A stretch of DNA of 64,000 bases from positions 48,403,613 to 48,467,612 of the forward strand of contig NC_061796.1 of NCBI RefSeq assembly GCF_021462225.1. Direction: 5' to 3'. Origin of the DNA: Girardinichthys multiradiatus. Lineage: Eukaryota; Chordata; Actinopteri; Cyprinodontiformes; Goodeidae. This document shows positions 37,930 through 50,180 of the stretch, piece after piece. The notes under the pieces are model-generated. The model saw nothing but the letters and a program-made list of their open reading frames with translations, was not told where the DNA came from and did no database searches. Both the position numbers and the translations under genes were made by a program. How positions within the stretch are numbered: position 1 is the stretch's first letter; every line of letters begins with the position of its first letter.

Positions 37930-38450
37930 AACAACGTTCTCCAGAACTGCTTGATGGAGCTCCTTTACATTTCTGCCTCTACAGAGGAAGCTGCTTCCAT
38001 CCAGGATCTGGTCCTTTCTGTACTGATCCATATCTCAGGACTGTAGATGATGGTTGGAACGGAGCAGAAGATCCAGAGGGTCACTTTTTAGCTCAGCTCT
38101 TTCTTCTCCACAACAAACCTGAGTAGCGCTCTTGTTACTGCAGATGAAGTTCTGATCCATCTCCCCTTCTCCATTCTGCCATCATTCTGGAACACCCGGA
38201 TTCTGGACGTCCTCTGCTGGAAGCAAAGACTCACCTCTGACCTAAAGGGAGTGTTCCACCTTCTTCTAGAACCAGAACCTCAAACTGAGATTCTCCCCCT
38301 GGCTCTGAAGTCTAAACAGCTCTGGAGGAGTCCGACCTGTACTGGGACCAACTGGACTCTGCTCTTCTTCCTGTGGAGGTCCATAGCCTGGAGCCCCGAA
38401 ACTGACTCCTGATATTCCTGCAGAACCTTTCACAATGTCCTTCAGCAGAC
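37930..38450 (-). mobile_element. Decayed non-LTR reverse transcriptase fragment
   Basis: The nucleotide order (plus-strand reading: ctcagctctttcttctccac, ttgttactgcagatgaagtt, ggaggagtccgacctgtact) follows, in antisense, the connection part of the same LINE family whose 3' end is at 58770-59130. Frames are fully broken. The family link is from memory and by eye. Confidence 0.5.
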
Positions 38451-39385
38451 CCAGGTGTAAGCCCTCTCCAGAACCACAAAAGAAGCAGACTGTGAAGGTG
38501 AAGATCCGGTCTGGTTTGGACTATAATGTTCTAAAAAAGAGCGGATTACACATGGAGGCAGCAAAGCAAACAAACAAACATGTGGACAGGCCCAGAAAGC
38601 ACAACATGGGTAAAACCCGAATGGTTCTGTTCGTGTTCTGCTCCTTAAACTGTTACATTACGTATAAAACTCTGTGCTGCTGGGATGGGTCTGATGGGCC
38701 CGAACCGGAGGTTGCTGTTGATATATTTGTGCTGATCCTGATGAAGAGGAGGGTTGAAAACATTCATCCTTCGTCTGACAGCTGCACAGGCGTCAAGGTG
38801 ACGGCATCTAGACCGGAAACAAGCCTTCAAAATAAAAGCTTGTCATGTCGCGCCACCAACGTCAGACTGAAGAGAAAAAGAAAACAGGAAGTCAGATTGA
38901 TTTATGGATTATTCATTAGATTATTAGATTATTAATTCAATGGAACTTTCTAGAGTAGTTTTATACAGCCAAGTGTAACACAAAGAGATAAAGTCTGATA
39001 TAAAGAGGTTTTAAAAAAGTTCTTCATGGACCTGATGTTTTATCATATTAAAATAACATTTGAATTTTTCTTCTATTTTCTAATTTTAAATATAAGGAAA
39101 TTATTGAACTCAGTATTGATCTAATTGTGAAGTCTTTCCTCCTCCTAAGCTCTGAGCGGAGTGCATTCTGAAGGACCCAATTAAACAAAAATCAAAAATC
39201 TTCAAGTTCTTGGAAAGCACCTCAGTTAATTCCTAATTATCTCTCCCACCAACACAGAAATTATTATGAAGCATAAAAACAAATCAAACATGTTCCTGAA
39301 CACCTGGATGTTCTTCAGTGAGATAGGCTGAGTTATTCACCTCTTGAGGGCGCAACCGATCCAGCCACTCTGCGCATCATTCTTA
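38451..39385. other. Intergenic DNA, no recognised gene
   Basis: AT-rich unique sequence leading into the satellite cluster. A 166-codon open frame at 38435-38935 has no recognisable domain. Confidence 0.45.
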
Positions 39386-39590
39386 ATTTCTTTTGAACCC
39401 CACCCCGCACAAACCGACCGTGTCGTTCTGCAGGATGATCCACACTACGGCGCCCCGTCTTTATGCACCTCTCGCCCCTCCCACCACTCCCCCTCTTGTC
39501 CCGCTCCCTGGCTCCCCCTGCCCTCCCGTCCGTTGGGTTACTTGTCCCCCCGTTCCCCGGGCCCACCCCTGTCGGCCCTGCGGGGACTTC
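39386..39590. repeat. C-rich lead-in to the satellite cluster
   Basis: About 200 bases dominated by CCC/CCT words (ctcgcccctcccaccactcc, cgttccccgggcccacccct). At about 39590 the strand bias switches sharply from C-rich to G-rich. Confidence 0.7.
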
Positions 39591-41100
39591 TTTCTGGCTG
39601 GGCGCTGGGCGGCTGCTGGATTCTGGCTGGCTGCTGGTCGTGGTCTGGCGGCTGCTGGCTGGCTGGCTGCGGCTGGCTGTGGCGGCGGCTGCGGCTGGCT
39701 GCGGTGGCTGCGGGCTGGTGGCGCTGGTTGCTCGCGGTGGCTGGGCTGCTGGCGGCTGGTGGTGGCGGCCGGCTGCTGCGGCTGCGGCGGCTGCTGGTGG
39801 CTGCTGGCGGCTGGGGGGCTGGCTGGATGCTGCGGTGGCGGCTGGTGGCTGCGGCTGGCTGCGGCTGGCTGCTGCTGCTGGTGCTGGAGGCGCTGGCTGG
39901 CTGGTGCTGGCCCTGGCGATGCTGGCGGCTGGATTGCTGGTGCGGGCTGGCTGGCTGCTGGCTGGTGGCTGGCTGGCTGCTGGCTGGCTGGCTGCTGGCT
40001 GGGCTGGCGGCTGCTGGTGGCTGGTGGCTGGCGCTGGCTGCTGGCTGCGGCTTTTTTGTGGGCTGGTGGTGGCTGGCGGCTGGCTGCTGGTTGGCGGCTG
40101 GTGGCTGCTGGCTGCTGGCGGTGGCTGGCTGGCTGGCTGGCTGCTGGCGGTGCGGCTGGGATGCTGGCTGGCGGTGCTGCTGCGGCATTGCTGGCGCTGG
40201 GCTGGATGGCTGGCTGGCTGCTGGGCGGGGCGGGCTGGTGGCTGCTGGCGGCTGCTGGTGGCTGCTGGCCTGGTGGCTGCTGCTGGTTGCTGCTGGCTGG
40301 CTGCTGGCTGGCTGGCTGGCTGGCGCGGCTGGTGGCTGGTCTGGCTGGCGCTGGCTGGCTGGCTGCTGGCTGCTGGCTGCTGGCTGGGTGCGGTGGCGCT
40401 GCTGGCTGGTTGGCTTGGCTCGTGGCTGGGCTGCTGGCTGGCTGCGGCTGGGCTGCTGGCCTGGCTGCGGCTGGCTGGCTGCTGGATGGCTTGGGGTGGC
40501 GGTGCTGGCTGGCTGGCTGGCTGCTGGATGGCTGGCTGTGGCTGGTGTGGCGGCTGCTGGTGGCTGCGGTGGCTGTCGGTGGCTGGCTGGCTGCGGCTGG
40601 CTGATGGCGCTGGCGTGGCTGGCTGGCTGGGGGTTGGCTGGTGGCTGGCTGGTGGCTGGCTGCTGCTGGCTGGCTGCGGCGCTGGGGGCTGGCTGGCTGC
40701 TGGTGGCTGCTGGGCTGGCGGGCGCTGGCTGGCTGCTGGCGCTGCTGGCTGGCTGGCTGCTGGTGTGGCTGGCGGGGGCTGGCTGATGGCTGGCTGCTGG
40801 GGGCGGGCTGCTGGCTGGCTGCTGCTGCTGGCGGCTGCTGGTGGCGCTGGCTGGCTGCTGGCTGGTGGGCTGGTTTGTGGCTGGCTGCTGGCTGCTGGCT
40901 GCTGCTGGCTGCTGGGTGGATGCGGGCGGCTGCTGGGGCTGATGCGGATGGCTGATGGCTGGCTGGCTGCTGGTGGTCGGTGCTGGTGGTGCTGGCTGGA
41001 TGCTGGATGGCTGATTGGCTGGCTGGGTGATGTGGGTGGCTGGATGGCTGGATGTCTGCTGGATGCTGAGCTGGATGAGTCTGTCGATGGCTGATGGCTG
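39591..41100. repeat. GGCT-type array, almost lacking A on the plus strand
   Basis: 1.5 kb built of (CTGG)/(GGCT) tetramers mixed with GCT, GCG and GGT triplets (ggctggctggctgctggctg). A is nearly absent until GATGG words begin around 40900-41050. All plus frames read Ala/Gly/Trp/Leu low complexity. It is one end of a larger block. Confidence 0.93.
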
Positions 41101-44100
41101 GCTGCGCGATGGATGGATGATTGATGGCTGGATGGTGGCTGGCTGATGGATGATGGTTGGCTGGATGATCGGTGGAGTGGTGGGCTGATGGCTGGATGGA
41201 TGGCTGATGTGGATTGGCGGCTGGCTGGATGGCTGGCTGGATGGCTGGATGGCTGGCTGGCTGGCTGGATGGATGGATGGTGGATGGCTGGATGGATGGA
41301 TGGATGATGGATGGATAGTGATGGATGATGGATGGATGATGGCTGGATGCTGGTGGATGGCTGGGCTTAGGATGGATGGCTGCTGGATCGCTGATGGATG
41401 GATGATGCTGATGATGGGTCTGCTGGTGGATGATGGATGAGGGATGGTGGATTGGATGGATGCTGGATGGCTGGGGTGCGGCTGGCTGATGGTGGATGGA
41501 TGGCGGTGGATGATGGATGGATGGTGGCTGGATGGTGGCTGATGGATGGATGGATGGATGGATGGCTGGATGGCCTGGATGGCTGATGGATGCTGGTTGC
41601 CTGGAGGGAGGATGTGGTGGATGGATGGATGGCTGGTTGGTGGCTGGGTCGGGATGATGGATGGATGGCTGGTGGATGATGGATGGCTGGTGGTGGGCTG
41701 GATGATGGATGGATGGATGCTGGATGATGGATGGCTGGATGATGGCTGTGTGAGGCTGGATGGCTGCTGGAGGATGGATGGATGGATGGATGCTGGATGG
41801 CTAGATGGACTGGAGGATGCTGGCGGGCTGGATGTGGTGGGGTGGATGGCTGGATGCTGAGGTGGCTGGGGCTGGATGGCTAGCTGGCTGGATGGTGCTG
41901 GCTGGATGATGATGGATGATGGAGGATGGCTTGGTGATGGTGATGGATGGATGATGTGGGGGGATGGCTGGATGGATGATGGATGGCTGGATGGCTGGAG
42001 GATGCTGGCTGCGGCGGGCTGATGGATGGATGGGAGATGGATGGATGGTGATGGATGATGGGATGGATGATGGCTGATGGATGATGGCTGGATGGCTGGA
42101 TGGCTGGATGGATGATGGATGGATGGATGGCTGCTGATGGATGTGATGGATGATGGATTGATGGCGGGATGGATGGTGATGGGATGGATGGTGTGGATGG
42201 ATGGATGGATGGCTGGCTGCTGGATGATGGCTGGATGGATGCTGGATGGATGATGGTGGATGAGGATGGTGGGATGGATGATGGATGATGATGGCTGGAT
42301 GTGGCTGGGCTGATGGTGATGGGTGGATGATGGTGGATGATGCTGGCTGGCTGGATGGCTGAGTGCGATGGAGGGCTGGATGCTGTGCTGGGGATGGTGG
42401 ATGGATGGATGGATGGTGGATGGATGGATGGATGGATGGATGGATGATGGATGGATGATGGATGGATGGATGATGGATGGATGGATGGATGGATGGATGG
42501 ATGATGGATGGATGGATGGATGGATGATGATGGATGGGATGATGGATGGATGGATGGATGGATGGATGGATGGATGGATGGATGGATGAGATGGATGGAT
42601 GATGATGGATGGATGGATGATGGATAGATGGATGATGGATGGATGGATGGATGGATAGATGGATGATGGATGGATGATGGATGGATGATGGATGGATGGA
42701 TGGATGGATGGATGGATGATGGATGGATGATGGATGGATGGATGATGGATGGATGATGGATGGATGGATGGATGGATGATGGATGGATGGATGGATGATG
42801 GATGGATGATGGATGGATGGATGGATGGATGATGGATGGATGGATGGATGGATGGATGATGGATGGATGATGGATGGATGGATGGATGGATGATGGATGG
42901 ATGATGATGGATGGATGGATGATGGATGGATGATGATGGATGGATGGATGATGGAGGATGGATGATGGATGGATGGATGATGGATGATGGATGGATGGAT
43001 GATGGAGGATGGAGATGGATGGGATGACTGGATGATGGAGGATGAGATGGATGGATGGATGGATGATGGAGGATGGATGATGGATGGATGGATGATGGGA
43101 TGGATGAGATGGATGGATGGATGATGGATGGATGATGGATGGATGGATGGATGAATGGATGGAGGATGGATGATGGATGGATGGATGATGGATAGATGAT
43201 GGATGGATAGATGGATGATGGATGGATGGTGGATGGATGGAGGGATGATGGATGGATGATGGATGGATGGATGGATGATGGATGGATGGATGGATGGATG
43301 GATGGATGGATGGATGATGGATGGAGGATGGATAGAGGATGGATGGATGGATGGATGGATGGAGGAGGGATGGATGAGATGATGGATGGATAGATGGTGA
43401 TGTGGATGGAATGATGATGATGGAGGATGATGGATGCATAGATGGATGGATGGATGAGGATGGATGGATGATGGATGGTGATGGATGCATAGATGGATGG
43501 ATGGAGATGGATGGATGGATGATGATGGTGATGGATGGATGTGGAGGATGATGGCTGCATCGATGGATGGATGGATGATGGATGGAGGATGATGATGGAT
43601 GATGGATGGATGGATGATGGATGGATGATGGATGGATGGATGGATGATGGATGGATGATGGATGCATAGATGGAGGATGGATGATGGATGGATGGATGAT
43701 GGATGGATGATGGAATGGAATGATGATGGATGGATGGATGGATGATGGATGGATGATGGAGGATGATGATGGATGGATGATGCATAGATGGATGGATGGA
43801 TGATGGATGGATGATGGATGCATAGATGGATGGATGATGGATGGATGATGGATGCATAGATGATGGATGGAATGATGGATGGATGATGGATGATGATGGA
43901 TGTGGATGGATGGATGATGGATGGATGATGGATGGATGATGGATGGATGATGGATGGATGGATGATGGATGGATGGATGGATGATGGATGATGGATAGAT
44001 GATGGATGGATAGATGGATGGATGATGGATGGATGATGGATGGATGATGGATGGATGGATGGATGGATGATGGATGGATGATGGATGGATGGATGGATGG

Positions 44101-46219
44101 ATGGATGATGGATGGATGGATGGATGGATGATGGATGGATGGATGGATGGATGGATGGATGGATGGATGGATAGATGGATGGATGGATGATGGATGGATG
44201 GATGATGGATGATGGATGAATGGATGATGGATGGATGATGGATGGATGGATGGATGGATGATGGATGGATGGATGGATGGATGGATGGATGATGGATGGA
44301 TAGATGGATGGATGGATGATGGATGGATGGATGGATGGATGATGGATGGATGGATGATGGATGGATGGATGATGGATGGATGGATGGATGGATGGATGGA
44401 TGGATGATGGAATGATGGATGGATGGATGATGGATGGATGGATGATGGATGGATGGATGATGGATGGATGATGGATGGATAGATGGATGATGGATGGATG
44501 ATGGATGGATGATGGATGGATGGATGGATGGATGATGAATAGATGATGGATGGATAGATGGATGGATGATGGATGGATGATGGATGGATGGATGGATGGA
44601 TGATGGATGGATGATGGATGGATGGATGGATGATGGATGGATGGATGATGGATGGATGGATGGATGGATGATGGATGGATGGATGGATAGATGGATGGAT
44701 GATGGATGGATGATGGATGGATGGATGATGGATGGATGATGGATGCATAGATGGATGGATGGATGATGGATGGATGGATGATGGATGGATGATGGATGGA
44801 TGGATGATGGATGTATGATGGATGGATGGATGGATGATGGATGGATGATGGATGCATAGATGGATGTATGATGGATGGATGGATGGATGATGGATGGATG
44901 ATGGATGCATAGATGGATAGATGGATGGATGATGGATGGATGATGGATGGATGATGGATGGATGGATGATGGATGGATGATGGATGGATGATGGATGGAT
45001 GGATAGATGGATGGATGGATGATGGATGGATGGATGGATGGATGGATGGATGATGGATGGATGATGGATGGATGATGGATGGATGGATGATGGATGGATG
45101 GATGGATGATGGATGGATGGATGATGGATGGATGATGGATGGATGATGGATGGATGGATGATGGATGGATGATGGATGGATGGATGGATGGATGATGGAT
45201 AGATGATGGATGGATAGATGGATGGATGATGGATGGATGATGGATGGATGGATGATGGATGGATGATGGATGGATGATGGATGGATGGATGGATGGATAG
45301 ATGGATGGATGATGGATGGATGATGGATGGATGATGGATGGATGATGGATGGATGGATGGATGGATGATGGATGGATGATGGATGCATGATGGATGGATG
45401 ATGGATGGATGATGGATGGATGGATGATGGATGGATGATGGATGGATGATGGATGGATGATGGATGGATGGATGGATGGATGGATGGATGGATGATGGAT
45501 GGATGATGGATGCATGATGGATGGATGATGGATGATGGATGGATGATGGATGGATGGATAGATGGATGGATGATGGATGGATGATGGATGGATGGATGGA
45601 TGATGGATGGATGATGGATGGATGATGGATGGATGGATGATGGATGGATAGATGGATGGATGGATGATGGATGGATGGATGATGGATGGATGGATAGATG
45701 GATGGATGATGGATGGATGGATAGATGGATGGATGATGGATGGATGATGGATGGATGGATGATGGATGGATGATGGATGGATGGATGATGGATGGATGAT
45801 GGATGTATGATGGATGATGGATGGATGATGGATGCATAGATGGATGGATGGATGATGGATGGATGGATGATGGATGGATGATGGATGCATAGATGGATGG
45901 ATGGATGATGGATGGATGGATGATGGATGGATGATGGATGGATGATGGATGGATGATGGATGCATAGATGGATGGATGGATGATGGATGGATGGATGATG
46001 GATGGATGATGGATGGATGGATGATGGATGGATGATGGATGCATAGATGGATGGATGGATGATGGATGGATGATGGATGCATAGATGGATGGATGGATGA
46101 TGGATGGATGGATGATGGATGGATGATGGATGGATGATGGATGCATAGATGGATGGATGGATGATGGATGGATGGATGATGGATGGATGATGGATGGATG
46201 GATGATCGATAGATGGATG
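41101..46219. repeat. GGAT-type satellite array (5.1 kb), almost lacking C
   Basis: Tandem GGAT with regular ATG insertions (gatggatgatggatggatgg). It starts mixed with GGCT (41100-42400) and becomes nearly pure GGAT/GATG from about 42400. Rarer variants recur as larger units, for instance gatgcatagatgg at 43434, 43484, 44744, 45834, 46024 and others. It ends at gatgatcgatagatggatga. The minus strand reads endless Ser/Ile/His/Pro open frames that are not genes. Confidence 0.97.
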
Positions 46220-46239
46220 AAACCACACCATCATTGTAA

Positions 46240-46830
46240 ATCAGGCGAAACGTTCATGCTCTTACTTTGAAGGTCCATTCCGGAACCAGTCTACCGTTTT
46301 GCCGTTTCTCTTCTTCTACGCCTCTCGGACCGGACTGCTAACATGGACGGATCCTGGGAGGCATCGACCTGACCATGATCCTTCCTCCTCTCACCTGCGG
46401 GACGAACCAGCTCTCACATCCAGGTACGGTCTTCTCGCCTCCAGCTGAGCCGGTTTCGCGCATAACCGAACCGGAACGGACCACTCTGGGTCCCAGTTAG
46501 CTACTAATAGCTACGGAGGGTAACGGACACCGCGGTGCGCGCATTATCGGACAGTCCTCTGGCTGGCTGTCATGATGTTCGGACCTGCAACGGTTCGGAA
46601 CCATTGCAGTGGGTTGGTTTTGTATCCGGGTTGATTGTCGTTTATTAGTAATTAGTTTTAAACACATTAACGTCAAATTCAGTGGAACAAACCTGGACCC
46701 CTGGTCCGTCCGGTACTGGAAACCTCCCGCTTCGTCCCCAGCTCTGACCGACCCTCTGGGACCAGAAACGCTGTTTCAGTGCCCGGCCAGAGTCCCGGAA
46801 CCGTCCCGTTTTATTCCCGGGATATTTGTC
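46240..46830. promoter_or_regulatory. CpG-rich unique segment, possible promoter or first exon
   Basis: Between two satellites lies a unique stretch with clearly more CpG than the rest of the window (gtttcgcgcataaccgaacc, accgcggtgcgcgcattatc). A good donor, cag|gtacgg, sits at 46421-46426 after a short open stretch. This is the look of a CpG-island promoter with a 5' exon, transcribed to the right. No coding family can be named; a gene further right would be its owner. Confidence 0.35.
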
Positions 46831-46833
46831 TGT

Positions 46834-46849
46834 GGGGGGGGGGGGGGGG
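46834..46849 (+). repeat. G16 homopolymer
   Basis: Sixteen consecutive G in tctgtgggg...gggtccg. Such runs can form G-quadruplexes and are prone to length errors in sequencing. Confidence 0.95.
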
Positions 46850-46902
46850 TCCGATGATGGAAGCCGTGTCTTGCAGCAGCTGTTGAGGCCTGTTTTTGCA
46901 TC

Positions 46903-47985
46903 ATGTTGCTCCTCATGTTGCTCTTCATGTTGCTCCTCATGCTGCTCTTCATGTTGCTCCTCATGCTGCTCCTCATGCTGCTCCTCATGTTGCTCCTCAT
47001 GCTGCTCCTCATGTTGCTCCTCATGCTGCTCTTCATGTTGCTCCTCATGTTGCTCCTCATGCTGCTCCTCATGCTGCTCCTCATGTTGCTCCTCATGTTG
47101 CTCTTCATGTTGCTCCTCATGTTGCTCTTCATGCTGCTCTTCATGTTACTCCTCATGTTGCTCCTCATGTTGCTCCTCATGCTGCTCCTCATGTTGCTCC
47201 TCATGCTGCTCCTCATGTTGCTCCTCATGCTGCTCTTCATGTTGCTCCTCATGTTGCTCCTCATGCTGCTCTTCATGTTGCTCTTCATGTTGCTCCTCAT
47301 GCTGCTCTTCATGTTGCTCCTCATGTTGCTCCTCATGCTGCTCCTCATGTTGCTCCTCATGCTGCTCCTCATGCTGCTCTTCATGTTGCTCCTCATGTTG
47401 CTCCTCATGTTGCTCTTCATGTTGCTCCTCATGTTGCTTTTCATGTTGCTCTTCATGTTACTCCTCATGTTGCTCCTCATGTTGCTCCTCATGCTGCTCC
47501 TCATGTTGCTCCTCATGCTGCTCTTCATGTTGCTCCTCATGTTGCTCCTCATGCTGCTCCTCATGTTGCTCCTCATGCTGCTCCTCATGTTGCTCCTCAT
47601 GTTGCTCCTCATGCTGCTCCTCATGCTGCTCCTCATGTTGCTCCTCATGTTGCTCTTCATGTTGCTCCTCATGTTGCTTTTCATGTTGCTCTTCATGTTA
47701 CTCCTCATGCTGCTCTTCATGTTGCTCCTCATGCTGCTCTTCATGTTGCTCCTCATGCTGCTCTTCATGTTGCTCCTCATGTTGCTCCTCATGCTGCTCT
47801 TCATGTTGCTCCTCATGCTGCTCTTCATGTTGCTCCTCATGTTGCTCTTCATGCTGCTCTTCATGTTGCTCCTCATGTTGCTCCTCATGCTGCTCCTCAT
47901 GTTGCTCCTCATGTTGCTCCTCATGTTGCTCTTCATGTTACTCCTCATGTTGCTCCTCATGTTGCTCCTCATGCTGCTCCTCATG
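46903..47985. repeat. 12-bp minisatellite, about 90 copies
   Basis: Units of the type ATGTTGCTCCTC with few allowed changes (TTG/CTG, CTCCTC/CTCTTC, rare TTA and TTTTC). The 60 bases at 47401-47460 recur exactly at 47641-47700, and TTA variants end at 47460, 47700 and 47940, showing a 240-base higher-order period. All plus frames stay open (Met/Leu, Cys/Ser or His/Val/Ala/Pro readings); these are repeat artefacts. Confidence 0.97.
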
Positions 47986-50180
47986 AAGCTGAGCTGCTGC
48001 CTGGAATATGCTCCCAAACCTCCATGGAGATGCTGCAGAGATCTTTGCTGTGGATTTCTAGGTTTTGTTAGGAATTATTGAGGACTTTTTATGAATGGAG
48101 AAGCACATTTGAACTTTGATGTTCCCTCAGACTTTGCTCCTGCTCTGGTTGAAGATGGTTTTCATGTCTGAATTCAGGAGAATTTGTGCCTTTAGGTGAT
48201 CTGTTCCCCTTCTCTGTGCTGATGCCAACCGATCCCGGGTCGGTTCTGCAGCAGCTGATTGAATGTGGACTGATGAATCTTCTGGTTGTTTCTATCGGCG
48301 ATCAGAACTAACAGAAAACATCTGTTAGTTCTGTTAAAATTCTGGTTCCAGTTGGTTCAAAATCTACGGCTCATTTGTTAAAAGCTTCTGTTGTTTTAAC
48401 CGTCCGGCGCTGAGATGATCCGATTGTGACTATGTTCTGATCATCGCACACATCTCTAGTATTTATTTTGAAGGTTCTACTGTGGTTCTGGTGTGGTTCT
48501 GGAACTAGATCAGGAAACTTGGCTTCAAAACCTGCTCCTCCATCAGTTCCAGATCAAACCGACCCATTCAACAGGGCAAAGCCTGATCACTGGTCCTGTT
48601 TTGTATCATGGGCCGGTTTCAAGTTTTCTCTGGGCCCGGTCTCTCTTTTGGTTTCTCTTCCTCTAAGATCTACTGTTTCACATGGTCCAACCTGGTGAAT
48701 TGATGATGACCATCTGGTTCGGATCTTTGGCTCCTCCGTGTTTGTTCTGGAATTCCATCTAGGTCAATCCTAAAGTTCTGTCTGCCTTTCTTGCACAGTT
48801 TGATGGACGTCATGTTCTGATACCTTAGAGACATTTTCCCCTTACTGGATCTGAATGTTGATCTGCATCAGATCCCAAAAATACCATTTTCAGTCTGTAA
48901 ATGGATCAACAAGCAGCAGGTTCTTTCAGGTTCTTAAGAGTTTAGATGCTTTGGAGCAGAAATGGGAGAAAACTACTTTATTTTCTTTAGGACTCTAATC
49001 TTCTGGCTTAGGTTATCTTGATGTGTTCTGGAAACCCAAATCTGCGTGTCAGACCTCAGACAAAAAAACGAAATCTGGATCATCCTGATTGGTAGATGTT
49101 GAACCATCAGTCAATGATGGAGCCGGAACCGACTGAAGAACAGATCTGGTGTTCAGTTGAACATTGAGATCCAAACTGATAATGAATAAAAATGATGGAC
49201 CTTGAGTAACCAGAGATTGTTCCAGTAAAGTCATAACAACAGCAAACAGAACCACAAGAGATTCATTAGGAGAAAGAAACCAACCAGCCTGAGCTGGTTC
49301 TGCAGTGACCATCATTACAAGCTGTAAATCCTGTGGCTGAAGCTCAGTTTCAGAGTCCAGAACATCTCTGATCAGAACATTTCAAACAACAGAACCAAAC
49401 AGAACCATAAAAAACATATGAGTTCAGTTTTCCAAAGATGGTCCCTGATGTGGAGAACTAGGAACCTGATCAGAGGAAACATCTGTAGATGGTCACAGAG
49501 GTGCTGTATGCAGCAGAACTCCATGCAGCGTTGAACTCTCCTGAGTTTCCTGTTTTCATCCCAGGAAACTGATCTGAACCTATCAGCAGTTCCTGAAGGT
49601 TTCCTGTCAGTCTGATCCTCCGAGGCCCGTCCTACCACAAGCCCTCTGTGAGTCATGTGACCTCAGGTGGGACGGCTGCTTCAGGTGAGAGTTTGTGTTG
49701 GCAGCAGGATACCTGAGCCTGCGGGACGTGTCGCCTCGTGTTCGTCTCAGCAGAGATAAGATAATATGCTGAATATTTTATCCCTGATTTTAGATTAAAT
49801 CAGGAATTATCTGATTAATGCTGGATGTTTTCAGGAGGGATTTTGGAATTTTATCTGACAGAGCAAAGAGAACTCTTTCGGTGAAGAATCCTGAACTTTC
49901 AGGAATTTAACCAAACATCAGCGGGAGAAAATTATCTTCTGTCAGTGAAGCTGAGATCATCAGACAGTTTCATCACATCAAAAAGACCAGAAATAAAACC
50001 AATGATCTGAGAACACCAAAACGCAGCATGCGCTGGGAACAGAAACTGAAATCGGCAGATGGATCTTCAGCATTCCTGCAGCGCTGCGTTTGCTGCCACA
50101 TGTTTTCCATCAGAACGACGAGCGCTCCGAAAATCCCAGGAATGTTTCCTGAAACTTTTCTCACTGTTGCATAACAGGAG
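47986..50180. other. Unique DNA between two satellites
   Basis: 2.2 kb without recognised gene or TE. It is rich in GGTTCTG-type words like the rest of the window. Confidence 0.45.

Noticed and set aside
38435..38935. 166-codon open frame
   Set aside because: No domain or conserved motif; begins in decayed LINE sequence.
39344..41094. Plus-strand Ala/Gly/Trp/Leu frames of 300-540 codons
   Set aside because: Product of the A-poor GGCT array; without A no stop codon can occur.
39538..46234. Very long minus-strand open frames (up to 2202 codons, Ser/Ile/His/Pro)
   Set aside because: The minus strand of a GGAT array contains almost only C, A and T in an ATCC order that cannot spell a stop codon; all three frames are equally open and no domain is present.
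46776..48081. Frames of about 390-413 codons over the 12-mer array
   Set aside because: Repeat unit is a multiple of three without stops; several overlapping frames are open on both strands.
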